A stretch of 64,000 nt of DNA from Aurelia coerulea (taxonomy: Eukaryota; Cnidaria; Scyphozoa; Semaeostomeae; Ulmaridae): positions 14,271,001-14,335,000 of the forward strand of contig CM076948.1 in NCBI GenBank assembly GCA_039566865.1, read 5' to 3'. The notes beneath the pieces were generated by a model. The model had not been told where the DNA came from and did not search any database. It worked only from the letters and a program-made list of their open reading frames with translations. Positions 10,776-20,904 of this stretch are shown here, piece by piece. The first letter of the stretch is position 1. Every line of letters begins with the position of its first letter. Position numbers and translations under genes: made by a program.

Positions 10776-10792
10776 TCCTGGCAGGATCGCCA
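10776..10792 (-). promoter_or_regulatory. primer-binding site of the Gypsy-like element
   Basis: On the minus strand, four bases after the 5' LTR end, the sequence TGGCGATCCTGCCAGGA begins with TGG, the complement of a tRNA 3' CCA end. This is where a cellular tRNA primes minus-strand DNA synthesis. The + strand here looks like a tRNA acceptor and T-arm end. The tRNA species is not assigned. Confidence 0.65.
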
Positions 10793-10796
10793 AAAT

Positions 10797-11010
10797 TGTA
10801 ACGAAGCACACCGAAAGCAGCTAAGCTCAAAATAAAAGAAGTTAATTTCGTTTTCTTTTCTCACATATAACTTCGTTCTCCACAACCAATTCCACTTAAC
10901 GTCTTTCCTTTCTCCTTGCTCTCATTCATCTAATCACATAATCATATTTTCATGTCTCGTTCCAGACCTCCACAATCTTTCTCAATTTATTTTCTCCTCA
11001 CAACTTCACA
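10797..11010 (-). repeat. 5' LTR of the Gypsy-like element
   Basis: 214 bp, beginning TG and ending CA on both strands (TGTAACGAAGC to CTTCACA). It is an ordinary partner of 8422-8663, shorter by an internal deletion. Confidence 0.85.
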
Positions 11011-11036
11011 CTTACTAAGTAAACTAATCTAAATCA

Positions 11037-12034
11037 ATGATAACTGCAAATTTTGATGTAGACACACAGCCTCCTCCACCATATAATCTTACTTGGGGTT
11101 TTGTCGAAGAAACTGGTGAGATACCTGAAATCAATGGCTGCCTTACAACGAGCAGACTTCAAAGTATGCTCAACAATGCAGTTGAGAACCTGAAAGATAA
11201 GCCCCACAGTTTGTTCTCTGTTTCTAGATTCTTGGAAGTGATATTGTATCAAAGCCAAGTAAAATTGAGTGTGATTGATAAAACAATGCGTTCTATTTTT
11301 ATGCAGAACTTCTGAGGAAACAAGGTCACCTCTCACATTCTTGTCATTTGCTTCAAACAGCTTGCAAAGAATTAAATGGTTGTGAAACCTTCGCTTCGTC
11401 CTTTTTTTCTAAAATAACACCAGATTCATGTGTCCAGCTTAAAGAGAGCAGTCTTATAAATTCTGCAGTGATCTGTCTTCAGTAGAACAGTATGAGTATT
11501 GACATCTTAAACCAACTGAAAGTGTCCAGGGAAGTTTAAATGATGGGCAATTTTCATCTTGCCTGCAAAGAAAGTTGCGCTTCTGCATCTTGGATGATTT
11601 TCTCTCAGCTTTTGAATCAACTACTAAAGCTTTTGAATACTTGAAAGAAATCTTAACATCAAACCAGCCTGTTTTAGGGACTTTGTTAAATCAGTTGGGT
11701 GTCCTTATGGCAACCAATGGGGACTTCATGTCAGCAACCACTGTTTTGGAGAAAGCTCTTAACATATTTTCTGAAACTTCAGGCATTGCAGATTTTCCAT
11801 GCAATTCCTCAAGGTTTAAGAAACTCATTGTTGATACCATCTATTCAAGATCAATTGATGTCCCCCTCTTTCAAAGGGTCATTGGAGACTTAAAACACCT
11901 ATACTCTAACAATTATTCATTTCCAAATCAGTTTGATTGTGAAAAGCTACTGGCTGATCTGAGCGTCATGCTGCACAGTTGTGCAAACTCAACAGAAACA
12001 TCTCACTCCCTGTGGCAAACATTCTTTGTTTCTA
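11037..12034 (+). pseudogene. broken gene, segment 4 with TPR-like helices
   Basis: The frame opens with ITANFDVDTQPPPPYNLTWG and runs to a frameshift near 11310. It continues in another frame with AELLRKQGHLSHSCHLLQTA, reaches a stop near 11485 and reopens from about 11530. LLNQLGVLMATNGDFMSATT, followed by VLEKALNIF, fits the tetratricopeptide repeat pattern (paired helices with small residues at set places), and the earlier AELLRKQGHLSHSCHLL resembles half a repeat. TPRs usually bind other proteins. The segment ends at F-F-V-S, where a MITE entered at a TA. Confidence 0.55.
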
Positions 12035-12630
12035 CAGGGTGTCCCAAAAAATTTTTGCCCTGTTTGTCTGAAGATTGCGACAAAACGGCAAAAGATTCTC
12101 GCCAAACTTTTGCATGATGGTGCTCTTCAGATGTTCAATTAAAGTTTGCCACCATCCCCGTAAAAATCCGTTGAAAAATGATGGAGCTATGACCTTCAGA
12201 AGACCAAATTTGCCTGATGACTGAAACCAGCGGTCGGCCATTTTGTCTTACTGTTTTGCAGTGATAAATATCTTCACGTGAGGTAAGAAATAATTTCTGT
12301 GAGGTTAGAAATAGTGGAACTCTCTGAAGATTATCGGAATTCTCATGAGATCTATGACATTGGAGGCTGCTGTTTCATTTTCAATCCATGAAGCTATTTA
12401 TCGCTGCAAAATAGTAAGACAAAATGGCCGACCGCTGGTTTCAGTGATCGGGCAAATTTGGTCTTCTGAAGGTTATAGCTCCATCATTTTTCAACGGATT
12501 TTCATGGGGATGGTGGCAAACTTTAATTGAACATCTGAAGAGCACCACCATTCAAAAGTTTTGCGAGAATCTTTTGCCGCTTTGTCACAATCTTCAGACA
12601 AACGGGGCACAATTTTTTTGGGACACCCTG
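12035..12630. mobile_element. palindromic TA-flanked MITE in coding sequence
   Basis: The ends CAGGGTGTCCCAAAAAA and TTTTTTTGGGACACCCTG are inverted. The complementary arms extend about 210-245 bp each (GATGGTGGCAAACTTTAATT on the right against its complement on the left). TA at 12033-12034 and 12631-12632 is the target duplication. Taking it out with one TA joins F-F-V-S to M-L-D-C in frame. It shares its terminal sequence with 4980-5779 but not its body. Confidence 0.9.
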
Positions 12631-12632
12631 TA

Positions 12633-14300
12633 TGCTAGACTGCCTTTTCAGTTGGATTGACTACCCTCCTTCGTCACATGCAGTTATCTTTGGTGCTGAT
12701 TACCAGGTCTTGGCACATCTAGATAGCCTTCTTCATACTCACCCATTGCGATACGCATGGGTTTCTTCAACATATCTTGGCTCATTTCATAATTTGGCTA
12801 ACATTCATGCAAAATTGTTGAAACGATATGGAAAATTTCATCTAGAGAAACATGCTGTTGCCTTCTTTGATGATCCTACAACTCCCAAAGTCCAGTTTCC
12901 CCTGTCTATGAAAGATTTTGACACCTCTAATCAGTTTTTTTATCATGATGTTCTGGCAGGCCTCACTGAACTTGCACTAGCATGCATCCACCATTCTAAT
13001 GAAGATGATGCTGATCTTCCAACTGAAGGTTCTAATTTAAAGGGTGTTGAAATTGCTAGCATTCGTGCATTTTGCGACAAATTTGTTCAATTCCATCCTG
13101 GATTAAACGTGATTACTGACTATTTGTTCCAGTTCTATTTATTCCATTCTGGATTAAACGTGATTACTGACTATTTGTTCCAGTTCTTGGATTTCTAGAG
13201 GCACAAAAATTTGGAGATTTTGAGCTTGATATGTTGTTCACTAAACTGGAAGCACCACTGCCAGAGGTATCAACTATAGGCCAGCGTCGGTATACCCTGT
13301 TCGTGATATGAAACAACTTAGACCATTTGAAAGAACTGCCATTAGAAGTCTATGGGTTTCTAATAAGTTTGATGAACCAGGGCATTGACGACCACAAGAT
13401 CAGAATCTAGAGGCCCTTTTCAACAACAGTGCAAAAACTGCTTCAAGCTAGGCAATGTGCAAAATGTTTTGAACAAGGCCTCTATGATTCAAGAACGTGA
13501 AAAATGTCACAGGAATTTGCAAACTGAGCTCCAAAATGACAACAAAGCCAAACCCACTTTTCACCAGTTCAGGGTTGAGTCTTTTTTACGCCTGCGAGCT
13601 GCTTGGCATAAGGGTATAAATTCTGTGTTTGAGGAAATGAAAGCAAATAAACAAAATGATGTCACTGATGATAAACTATTTGCCTTGCATTCAAAAGGTG
13701 TCATATTAAGTTCTGATCTCATTTCAGTAAGAGAAACTGGTAAGAATAGGTTAGACAAGTTTGTAGCTGTTAAAAGTACTCAGGAGAATGGCTGGTCTCT
13801 TCAGAATCCAAAGTTCCCTGAAGTAATTTCTGTCCCACGTGCATGAACGGCTAGACAGCACAGAGCTGCATTGAACCATGCAAACGTTCAAATTGAAGCA
13901 ATGACAGGACTTTTTCTGCAGTCTACTGGTATGCAAGTGACACTCTCAGAATCATGTGTTCCAGTGCAATTGCTGAAAAAAGATGGGAAGAGTTACCATT
14001 TTGTAAAAAATCTTACTTAACACAGTGGCTTTTCAAGCACTACGAATCAGCTTTCATCCATGAAGGCAAGTTTGAAACTAAAACAAATCAAGGGATAAGT
14101 GTCTCTTGCATCATCAGGGACTGCATGTTTGAGTTTCGCCCTTTGAACATACCAACATGCACCTACAAGCAAATGGCAAGCACAATAATTGATAAAACTG
14201 TCTTTCCCATTGGTAACAGATATTCTAACAAGGACAAACGTTTTACTTTGATCCAAACATTTGACAGGCGGGCAGATCAGACCAAAGGTTACCTGTTACC
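12633..14300 (+). pseudogene. broken gene, segment 5
   Basis: The frame is open from the MITE junction to about 13195 (LDCLFSWIDYPPSS, FGADYQVLAHLDSLL, YLGSFHNLANIHAKLLKRYG). A frameshift follows (EAQKFGDFELDMLFTKLE), then a frame with a stop after SNKFDEPGH, and further pieces at 13385-13846 and 13954-14300. The sub-segment 13091-13192 is an in-frame 51-bp tandem duplication. LGSFHN followed by hydrophobic helices recalls an L-G-x-F/M-H block of uncharacterised cnidarian and fish proteins. That likeness is weak and from memory. The segment ends near R-R-A-D-Q-T-K-G-Y-L, where an antisense RTE copy entered. Confidence 0.55.
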
Positions 14301-15157
14301 TGGGTGTCGCAACTACCGCCGGTAGATTAGCGGTCATTTCCCTCCAGTATTCCCGATCAGCAGCCCATCTAACACATTTCCCGATGTTTGCTCCTGTCCA
14401 CTCCTTGATGTCTGTCAACCATGTTCTGCGTGGTCTTCCTCTCTGTCTTTTTTCTTTTACTTTTCCTTCTATCAGTGTCTTTTGCATTCTATCACTTCTT
14501 ATCATGTGACCAAAGTATTGCAATTTTCTCGTTATTATATTCTTTTTAAGTGATCTGCCATTTTCTTTGACCCTTTTAATAATTTCATCATTTGTTACGT
14601 GGGCTGTGTATGGAACTTTGAGAATTTTTCGAAACATCCACATCTCAAAGGCCTCTATCTTCTTCCACATTTCCTTACTGAATGTCCATGTTTCGCTGGC
14701 GCATAAGAAGGTCGATAAAACATAGCATTTCATGATTCTTTTTCGTGTTTCAATTCTAAGGCTTCTCGTCGTTAGAACATCTTTCATGTTTATAAACCTT
14801 TGTCTGGCTATTTCAATTCTTTTTCTTATCTCTGCCTCGCATTTTCCATCATCCGTTATTGTCACCCCAAGATATTTGAATGAATTCACTTGTTCCAATA
14901 TTTTGCCATCTACTATTATTCCCAAACTTGGTCGATTTTCTTTCCGACTGACAACCATTGACTTCGTCTTTTTCACGTTCATCTTTAATCCTCTCACCAA
15001 ACTTTCTTCTCTTACAACATTGACTATTGCTTGTAGAGCCTCTTCGGACTCTGCTAACAAGGCAGTATCATCAGCATACCGTAAGTTGGTAATATTGGTC
15101 CCACCTATGTTTATGCCAGGGAGTTCATCTGCTTTTTGGAAAATTTCTAAGCACTGA
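14296..15157 (-). CDS. second RTE-like reverse transcriptase fragment
   Basis: The minus-strand frame holds the palm motif R-Y-A-D-D-T-A-L-L (Y-A-D-D at 15067-15078), then GLKMNVKKTKSMV, NSFKYLGVTI, ASETWTFSKE and the C-terminal RGRPRRTWLTDIKEWTG. The order matches the second half of RTE-clade reverse transcriptases. Only the catalytic palm, thumb and tail remain; endonuclease and fingers are absent. It sits antisense in the broken gene between segments 5 and 6 and is not the same subfamily as the copy at 6453-7826. The ATG at 15060 lies after the YADD box, so the true frame begins further right, near 15157. The frame is still open, so it is younger than the host gene's stops or simply short. 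Confidence 0.85.
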
Positions 15158-15923
15158 AATAAAAAGAGCTAGTGCCCCAGTTTCTCCACTTGAATATAGC
15201 GGAATTCAAGTTGATGGAAATGAGCAGATCAAAGCATACAAGACAAGCTGGCTAGATCGTGACAATGGTCGCCAAAAGATAATCACATCTTATGTGCGAG
15301 CTTGTCAGGATCTACCATTTCTTGATAAGAAAGACTGCCCCACAACCTCTCACATGTCATCATTGGTGGAAATTTTGGAATCTTTGCAGCATATACTGTT
15401 GATACCTTTGGGAATGACAGTTTTCCCCGACATGACTATGCTTGCCTACATGCAGAAGCTGACACTGTTTTATTCTTTGCATTCAAACGCTTCATTTTGA
15501 ACAATCCTGGTACAGCTATTAGTTCAGTAGTCATCAACTGCCCTGAAGCTAAAAATGTGACAATTTTGTCGCTTGAACACCAGCTGATCTCAGAAGTGAT
15601 TGCGAATAATGATATTAGTCTATATTGCACTGTGCACAATAAGATCGTGGATGCAAAGACAGGCAAACCTACCAAAAAACCAAAGGAAACGGCAACTATT
15701 GAGGAGTTTCGGAGTTAAGGGTCTAAACTCAAAATGGATTTTTATATTTATGTCAGACAGCTGTACACTGATATCAGCACTTCTGATAACTTCAGGAGTA
15801 CAAGATTTGCTATTGAGAGTTTAGGTGCCCTCAGTATCTTTACTGGCAGTGACAAAAGTCCTGGTGTGAGACATGTCACAAAGAATCTTGCCTTGAAAGT
15901 TTATCATGAGTCATGTATGGATG
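15150..15923 (+). pseudogene. broken gene, segment 6, with a HAEADT-like block
   Basis: The frame begins STEIKRASAPVSPLEYSGIQ and continues SWLDRDNGRQKIITSYVRAC. After a shift near 15400 comes LHAEADTVLFFAFKRF and, about 20 residues later, VVINCPEAKNVTIL. A nearly identical order, H-E-E-A-D-T then V-V-x-S-P-D-T-D-V, occurs in large uncharacterised proteins of fish and cnidarians that resemble PIN/FEN-like nucleases. Here the second acidic pair is changed (P-E-A-K), so a nuclease would likely be dead. This is inference from pattern memory. The segment reaches a stop near 15718 and reopens (YVRQLYTDISTSDNF) up to the L2 insertion. Confidence 0.45.
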
Positions 15924-16482
15924 GATATACTCGAGTTAACTCTACATTACATCCACGCAACTGGTCGATTCAGTTGAGATCTCCGTAAATCTAGTCAAAC
16001 GTTACTAAACCACCAAGTCCATTTTCGTAAAGTTTCTTGTCGTAGAGTCCTGTCCATTTATTTCTTTGCAAGCCTGTTTCACATTAGATGCTAGGCTTAT
16101 CATTATAAATCCAGACCCGATAGCGGTGTCTTGAGCGATAGGGACCTTGGGTAGGGAGCAGTGACGGGGACGGTTGTTGTCGTTGTTGTTTCCTCGGCTG
16201 GGGTTCCGATTGCTCACCATAACATCTTGGCCTGACATCTAATGTGAAACCAGCTCAAATATTTATTTGTAAAATGTTTTTATAATTAGCATTTCTATCC
16301 GTATTCGTTGTAGCGTGATATGTATAGTAGTTTATATTAGTTTCATTTTAGTTTATGTTAATTCCATGGGGTAGACATGATATTTTGCTCCTCCTGGCCC
16401 CCGTCCTTGTAGTGTGGTAAAGTAGATTGTAGGTAGTGTTTAGGTAATTTTTGTTGTAAATTGTTGTATTGAATAAAAAAAA
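15924..16482 (+). mobile_element. 5'-truncated L2-like retrocopy with target duplication
   Basis: It holds only the last coding residues (related to the RFIHETGRFD end of the element at 31627-35376) and the 3' UTR: ACCACCAAGTCC, CCTGACATCTAATGTG and CCATGGGGTAGACATG are shared with 35377-35771. It ends GAATAAAAAAAAA. ATGTATGGATGG at 15912-15923 and 16483-16494 is a 12-bp target duplication. Removing the copy leaves the host frame open (E-S-C-M-D-G-T-L-L-T). Confidence 0.9.
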
Positions 16483-17241
16483 ATGTATGGATGGTACCCT
16501 GTTAACACTTGTTGGGGTTGAGGATGGAAAGTTAACCAACAGTGTCAGCTGTAAAGGAGCATTCCTTTTGCCATTTGCTAAGATCTATTTTTATATATAC
16601 AGGGTTGAGATTAAAAAACTCTGAAACATCACCTGGGAAGAAATTTTTTCTACTGGCAGTCCAAACTTTAAGCTGCTTTGAGACATTGGTTGCCAATATG
16701 CTAAAGGTCTTTTGGACAAATTGCCACCTGTTGATGGTGCTCTGAATGCAATGTTTTTAAGAGGAATATTTCAAGCTAACGAATATGACCAAATATTCGA
16801 GCCCATAATTGATTACCTTGGTCCAGTTGCACATGGTTTTGAAGAGCACGAAGGAGGTCTGAGACCAATATTGAATTTGAGCAGCCATTCTGAACAGCAA
16901 CAGCAAGTAATAGTGACAACTGTTAACCCTGCACTACTTGAGGGAGTAGTGAACAACAGCATTGCTAGCATTCATGACATGAGTTGCACTTGCATTGAGT
17001 CTGACCAGTTGCCAAATCCCATGGATCCATTGAGTGCTGAAATGGAAACAGGTCTGACAGGAGATAGCTTGCTCTTGGCATTGGGCAATCTTCCTTGGGT
17101 CCTTTAAATCCAAGTGATATCTTAAATGCAACACTCAGCCAACATGTAGATTCTGGAATGGAAGAGACAATTTCTGCATCAGTTGCAAATGAGAGCAATG
17201 ACCTGTTTACATTTGCAGAGTGGCTAAATATTAGAGGCTGA
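16483..17241 (+). pseudogene. broken gene, last segment and stop
   Basis: The frame continues from the L2 junction (TLLTLVGVEDGKLTNS), shifts near 16600-16690 and carries on with GLLDKLPPVDGALNAMFLRG and IFEPIIDYLGPVAHGFEE. Near 17105 one base seems to be missing in a T-run. In the restored frame the protein ends AEWLNIRG with TGA at 17239-17241. The C-terminus is acidic with Gln-rich and Ser-rich parts (SHSEQQQQVIV). No domain is recognised. Confidence 0.55.
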
Positions 17242-17729
17242 CAAGAACAAGTTACTGCTGAAAGGCTCACCATTTCCTTTTTGTATATAATCATGATAAA
17301 TTGGTTGCTTGATGAATCCTGTTTGGTTACTGTACATTAATTAAGTTTGGTTCTAAGTTGTTTTGTTCTATTTGCATAAAGTTTTGTTCTGGTGAGCTGT
17401 TTGTACATAAGGAACTTGTTTCTTTAGTTGATTCTGTTTGGTTAAATTGTTTTGTTACATTCTGTTTGGTTAAATTTGTTCGGTTAAATTTTGATTGATG
17501 CTGAGTTGTTTGGTTTTGTTATGTTTTGTTGAATTTAGCTTCTACTGTACATACCGTAGTACATTATGTAATTCATGTAGCCAGGAATGATTTCTGCTTC
17601 CATATGTGCTATATACTTTCCTCAATTTTGTTTAGCTTTTCTTCGATTAAAGTTTGGCTCTGTATATGATTATTGACATCTTAGATTGTCAATCTGTCAG
17701 TGTGCAAAAATTGGTTTCTTATTGCAATA
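17242..17729. other. 3' flank of the broken gene, T/G-rich
   Basis: No gene is visible. The stretch 17340-17540 repeats GTTTGGTTnnnTTGTT-like words. It could be the old 3' UTR. Confidence 0.5.
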
Positions 17730-17990
17730 CCGTAAAAGCTCTATTAAGCCCCCCTCTCTATTAAGCCCCCCAACATCTATCAAAGTCCAGAAGTTACCAA
17801 AGATTCTTCATTTAATGAGCTAAATAAGTTTGCATGTTGATTTTGATGTGTTTTGAGATAAAGTTTTGTCAAATTCATGTATTTAAACTCGTAAAATTGT
17901 ATGTTTAAACCACAAAATGTAGTGCAAAAATGACTAGAAATTGTCTAGAATTAAATACGCCCCCAAGGGGGCTTGATAGAGCTTTTACGG
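17730..17990. mobile_element. MITE with CCGTAAAAGCTCTATTAAG termini
   Basis: The left end CCGTAAAAGCTCTATTAAGC and the right end GCTTGATAGAGCTTTTACGG are inverted, followed inward by C-rich and G-rich runs. TA flanks both sides. Beyond TA, ATTGCAA stands on both sides (17721-17727 and 17993-17999), so a longer 7-bp target duplication cannot be excluded. No protein is encoded. Confidence 0.85.
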
Positions 17991-17992
17991 TA

Positions 17993-18615
17993 ATTGCAAG
18001 TTTATTAATTCAGTTGATTACATATCCTTTATCAAATGCAGGTTTGACTGGTGGATTTTTTCCTCTGAACATACACATGTGACAACTGCCTTTTGTGGCA
18101 TGAATTTTGTAATCTATTAAATAGGGCTTGACTTGTCAATTTCTTCTCCTGTACTGTTTTTAAAATATACATGTAGAATGACTATTAGTGAATTTTTCTC
18201 CCGTAGTTTGTTTTGACTGAAAAATGATGGATTTCTTCTCCTAAATAAAGCAGTTAAATTCTAAATTAACCAATTTGAAAGTATGTTCAAAATTACAAAC
18301 CATTTTAGCTTTTTCCAACCAAATATGCCTTTTTTAAACAATCTGCTAACTCAGCTACTAGAATGCTAGTCTAAGTACCTGAGTTTTATTTCCATGCTTT
18401 TAATCACACACAATAATTACCTTAATTGGAGACACCTCTTTTTGTTTATCATCAAAATATTTTTCTGGTCCCATATATGCTTTTCCGTTGACACCTTTCC
18501 TACAAACGTTGAGGTTCGTGGGTCTACTGTATCAGTATTACTTTATTAGGCCTTTTATTATTAGGTCTCTTTATTAGGCCTCTCAGGCTGTTTATAAGGG
18601 CTAGGGCTACATATA
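17993..18615. other. AT-rich intergenic stretch
   Basis: No gene or repeat boundary recognised. Confidence 0.4.
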
Positions 18616-19683
18616 GAGCCCCATCGCCCTGTTCCGATCACTGAGAAAGAAACCTTGAGTTACTTGGCCTAAGTAAATTTTATCGGAAAAGTTAATGCTA
18701 AGTTAAGTTAACTTAAAAAAAAAAAGATGCTGATGAATTATTCCTTATTTCATAGTTTGAAATATAGAAACCAGTTATTGTACATTTAGCGACTGTCTTC
18801 TGTAATATCGTTGTCGGAAAACACAGCGATAAAATCGCGATATCTTCATTCCATCGCCCTGTCCCGATCACGCAAGCTCGCGCATGAATTTCGGACGGTA
18901 CCACCGCAGAGGGCTCAAGAAAGCGCAATTTCCATGGATGCCATACACATAACAAAAGATATTTATCTCATGTTATCGTTTGATAAGTAACATTTTGCCT
19001 CTTTATTCGTTTAATGACACCATGAGCAATTTACAATTGAAATTTACAGTCTTTTACAAGATAACTGGCAACACTATAGCATAGCCCCCTTCCCATACTT
19101 CAATGCCCCCTGGCATTAATTCAAACCCTACCTCACGCGCATCCAAAGTCAATGAAACCCCCTGGTGAGGTTTCTCTGTTTATTTCACCTTCCACCCCGT
19201 CTCTTCATTGAAAGAGAATCCCAGAATTCGAAGCCAAACCTCGTGATCGGAAGAGGGTGATCTGTGGCCTATCTGACTGCAGTTAGGACTTTACCCCCCG
19301 GCTGGGAAGCATTATGGTCGAATATTTTTTGTAAATCTTCGCTTGGAGCGTTGGAGTAAAGTTTGAAATGTTTTGACTGCGGTTCTAGTAAACAATAGCA
19401 GAGAAATAAGAGAAAATATAATTTCTGCAAGGAAACACGAAGTGAAAAATGGCGACTACTTGCGATTCCATCACAGGTAGGCCTCGTTCATCTTCACATA
19501 TCGCTGGATTCACACGCCAGAAAAAAGGAAACCACGTCTCAACTTGAAGCTCATGGCGTCAGCCAAGTATTTTTTCGCGCGCTTTTTTAATTATAGGACC
19601 CATTTCTCTTGTAAACAAACATCCCGAGATTGTACACCAAAACGCTCACAGGAGCCAGTGATCGGAACAGGGCGATGGGGCTC
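18616..19683. mobile_element. 1.07-kb TA-flanked element with 28-bp inverted ends
   Basis: The ends GAGCCCCATCGCCCTGTTCC (continuing GATCACTG) and their exact complement at 19656-19683 are inverted, with TA outside. Inside, a second weaker inverted pair occurs at about 18842-18870 and 19240-19263. The segment 19440-19480 reads like a short first exon (ATGGCGACTACTTGCG then CAGGTAGG), which may be chance. No transposase frame is seen. Confidence 0.85.
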
Positions 19684-19905
19684 TAACAAACCACAAACAA
19701 ACTTAAACGAGTACAAAAATCAGTTTGAAACGTCAACTCACCTCCACAAATATTTGCTTTCCTCTTCTGATTTCTTCTTCTTTTCCTTTGATCTGGTCTT
19801 TCGTCTGCTGGCTGTCCACCATTGATTCATTGACTGCTAACATTCCTAGACTCACTACATCATCGCAGTTCGGACCTTCATACAAAATATGCTTTTTGCG
19901 CGTGA

Positions 19906-20202
19906 TCACAGGTTTCCTTTGTGGGAATGACCATTTGCTCTAGAACTTTGACGATTCGTATCCCCAACAATGCTCAGAAGATTCCGCGGACTGGAAATAA
20001 GCCTTAAGGTGCGAAGAATCGAGTCATAAAGGTCTCTCAAGGATAATTGGTTTGCTGATGTTACTGTTACATTATACCTACTGGGAATTTCAAAATGGGA
20101 ATTGTTCTGTTTGAAAGTTTCACGGAATGGAACAACTTGTCGTTTCTTTAACAAAGAAATAGTTTTCTTTGACCTGCCATGTGCCATATTATGCAATTGC
20201 AT
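19906..20202 (-). CDS. possible hypothetical exon
   Basis: 98 open codons (MQLHNMAHGRSKKTISLLKK), basic at the start and then mixed (SLRDLYDSILRTLRLIS). A second ATG (MAHGRS) lies five codons on. No family is recognised and no splice site is certain. The region has more CpG than its surroundings, which would suit a promoter-proximal exon, but the frame could also be chance. Confidence 0.22.
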   Translation of the reverse strand: MQLHNMAHGRSKKTISLLKKRQVVPFRETFKQNNSHFEIPSRYNVTVTSANQLSLRDLYDSILRTLRLISSPRNLLSIVGDTNRQSSRANGHSHKGNL

Positions 20203-20591
20203 TATTCCGGCTTCGTGCAGCTCGAATTGAGTGGTTAAGTATAATCTTAGTTTCCCTCAAGACGTACTCGATTCGATTTTCAGAAATTACTACAAATATG
20301 CTCAATGAGCAAAACTCTTGCTCGCTGTCAAGGTAATGAACGAAAGTTTCATTCAGTTTTTTGTGCGTTGCTCATCCGGACATTACCCCTTCACCGCGAT
20401 GATGCAGGAAGGCGTACAAATCGCTCTGGTTTTGGATTCAACATGGACATGAAATTTTAGAGTTCATAACTTCATTTTCAGATTACTAATTCCTTCCCAA
20501 GATATGCCAAACTGTAAGTTGAAATGTCAAGCATGTAGCTAGGATGTATAGAACCTTCCAGATTCGATGCTTTTTCCTCTGCGTTCAATCA

Positions 20592-20612
20592 AACACCGGA
20601 ACTTTTTTTGGG
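20592..20612. repeat. orphan TTTTTTTGGGACACCC MITE end
   Basis: It matches the right termini at 5779 and 12630 (GGGACACCC then GTA). No left partner was found between 18 kb and here, so the copy is truncated. Confidence 0.6.
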
Positions 20613-20650
20613 ACACCCGGTAGGCTATTTATTTATCTCATCTTTAAACC

Positions 20651-20904
20651 CAGGTTATGCGCTTATAAGTAGCTCTTTCGAATTTGATAGAAGTAGAACA
20701 GTATTCGCTTCATCTCATTCGCCAGCAGTTTTCAGGAGGTACTTGTCGGCAAATTTATATGAAAATTATTTAAGGACTGCTTCAACTGCAGTTGTTTTTG
20801 TCTGTGACCAGCTCACTCCTCGCCCTATTTCATTGAAGGAGTATCTGCTTATTCAGGAAGCAATTCAATACAACTTCTATACTCACAAAATGAGTCGTTG
20901 CTAA
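20651..20904 (+). CDS. possible hypothetical terminal exon
   Basis: After TTAAACCCAG, an acceptor-like sequence, 84 codons run open to TAA (SSFEFDRSRTVFASS, YLSANLYENYLRTASTAVVF, EYLLIQEAIQYNFYTHKM). Composition is protein-like but nothing is recognised. It starts just downstream of the orphan MITE end, so it may be part of something the MITE broke. Confidence 0.25.

Larger units (their letters stand above)
8422..11010 (-). mobile_element. degenerate Ty3/Gypsy-like LTR retrotransposon
   Basis: LTR copies lie at 8422-8663 and 10797-11010. Outside them CTTA occurs at 8418-8421 and 11011-11014 as a 4-bp target duplication. On the minus strand the order is 5' LTR, primer-binding site, gag with zinc knuckles, a protease start with D-T-G-A, then a large deletion that removed reverse transcriptase, RNase H and integrase. 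An inverted LTR fragment follows (9209-9420), then a short ORF tail (8902-9123), polypurine tract and 3' LTR. Stops and frameshifts are frequent. Assignment to Ty3/Gypsy rests on gag form, the TGGCGA-type primer site and the tail, not on a reverse transcriptase. Confidence 0.8.
4154..17241 (+). pseudogene. large unrecognised gene, broken by at least seven insertions
   Basis: Coding segments at 4154-4520, 4920-4979, 5782-6361, 7836-8360, 11037-12034, 12633-14300, 15150-15923 and 16483-17241 lie in order on one strand and together hold roughly 1,900 codons. The pieces are separated by mobile elements rather than by clear introns. At 12034/12633 and 15923/16495, joining the flanks minus one target-site copy keeps the frame open. 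Elsewhere there are frameshifts (near 11315, 13195, 17105) and stops (near 13378), so the gene no longer works. Visible features are an N-terminal Cys/His-rich block, TPR-like helices and a late HAEADT-like block. The layout loosely recalls large uncharacterised protein families common in cnidarian and fish genomes. I cannot name it, and it may itself have been a mobile or repeated gene. Confidence 0.7.

Noticed and set aside
10771..10792. tRNA gene from the T-arm-like string ending in CCA
   Set aside because: Only a 3' tRNA-like half is present, next to an LTR; it is the reverse complement of a primer-binding site.
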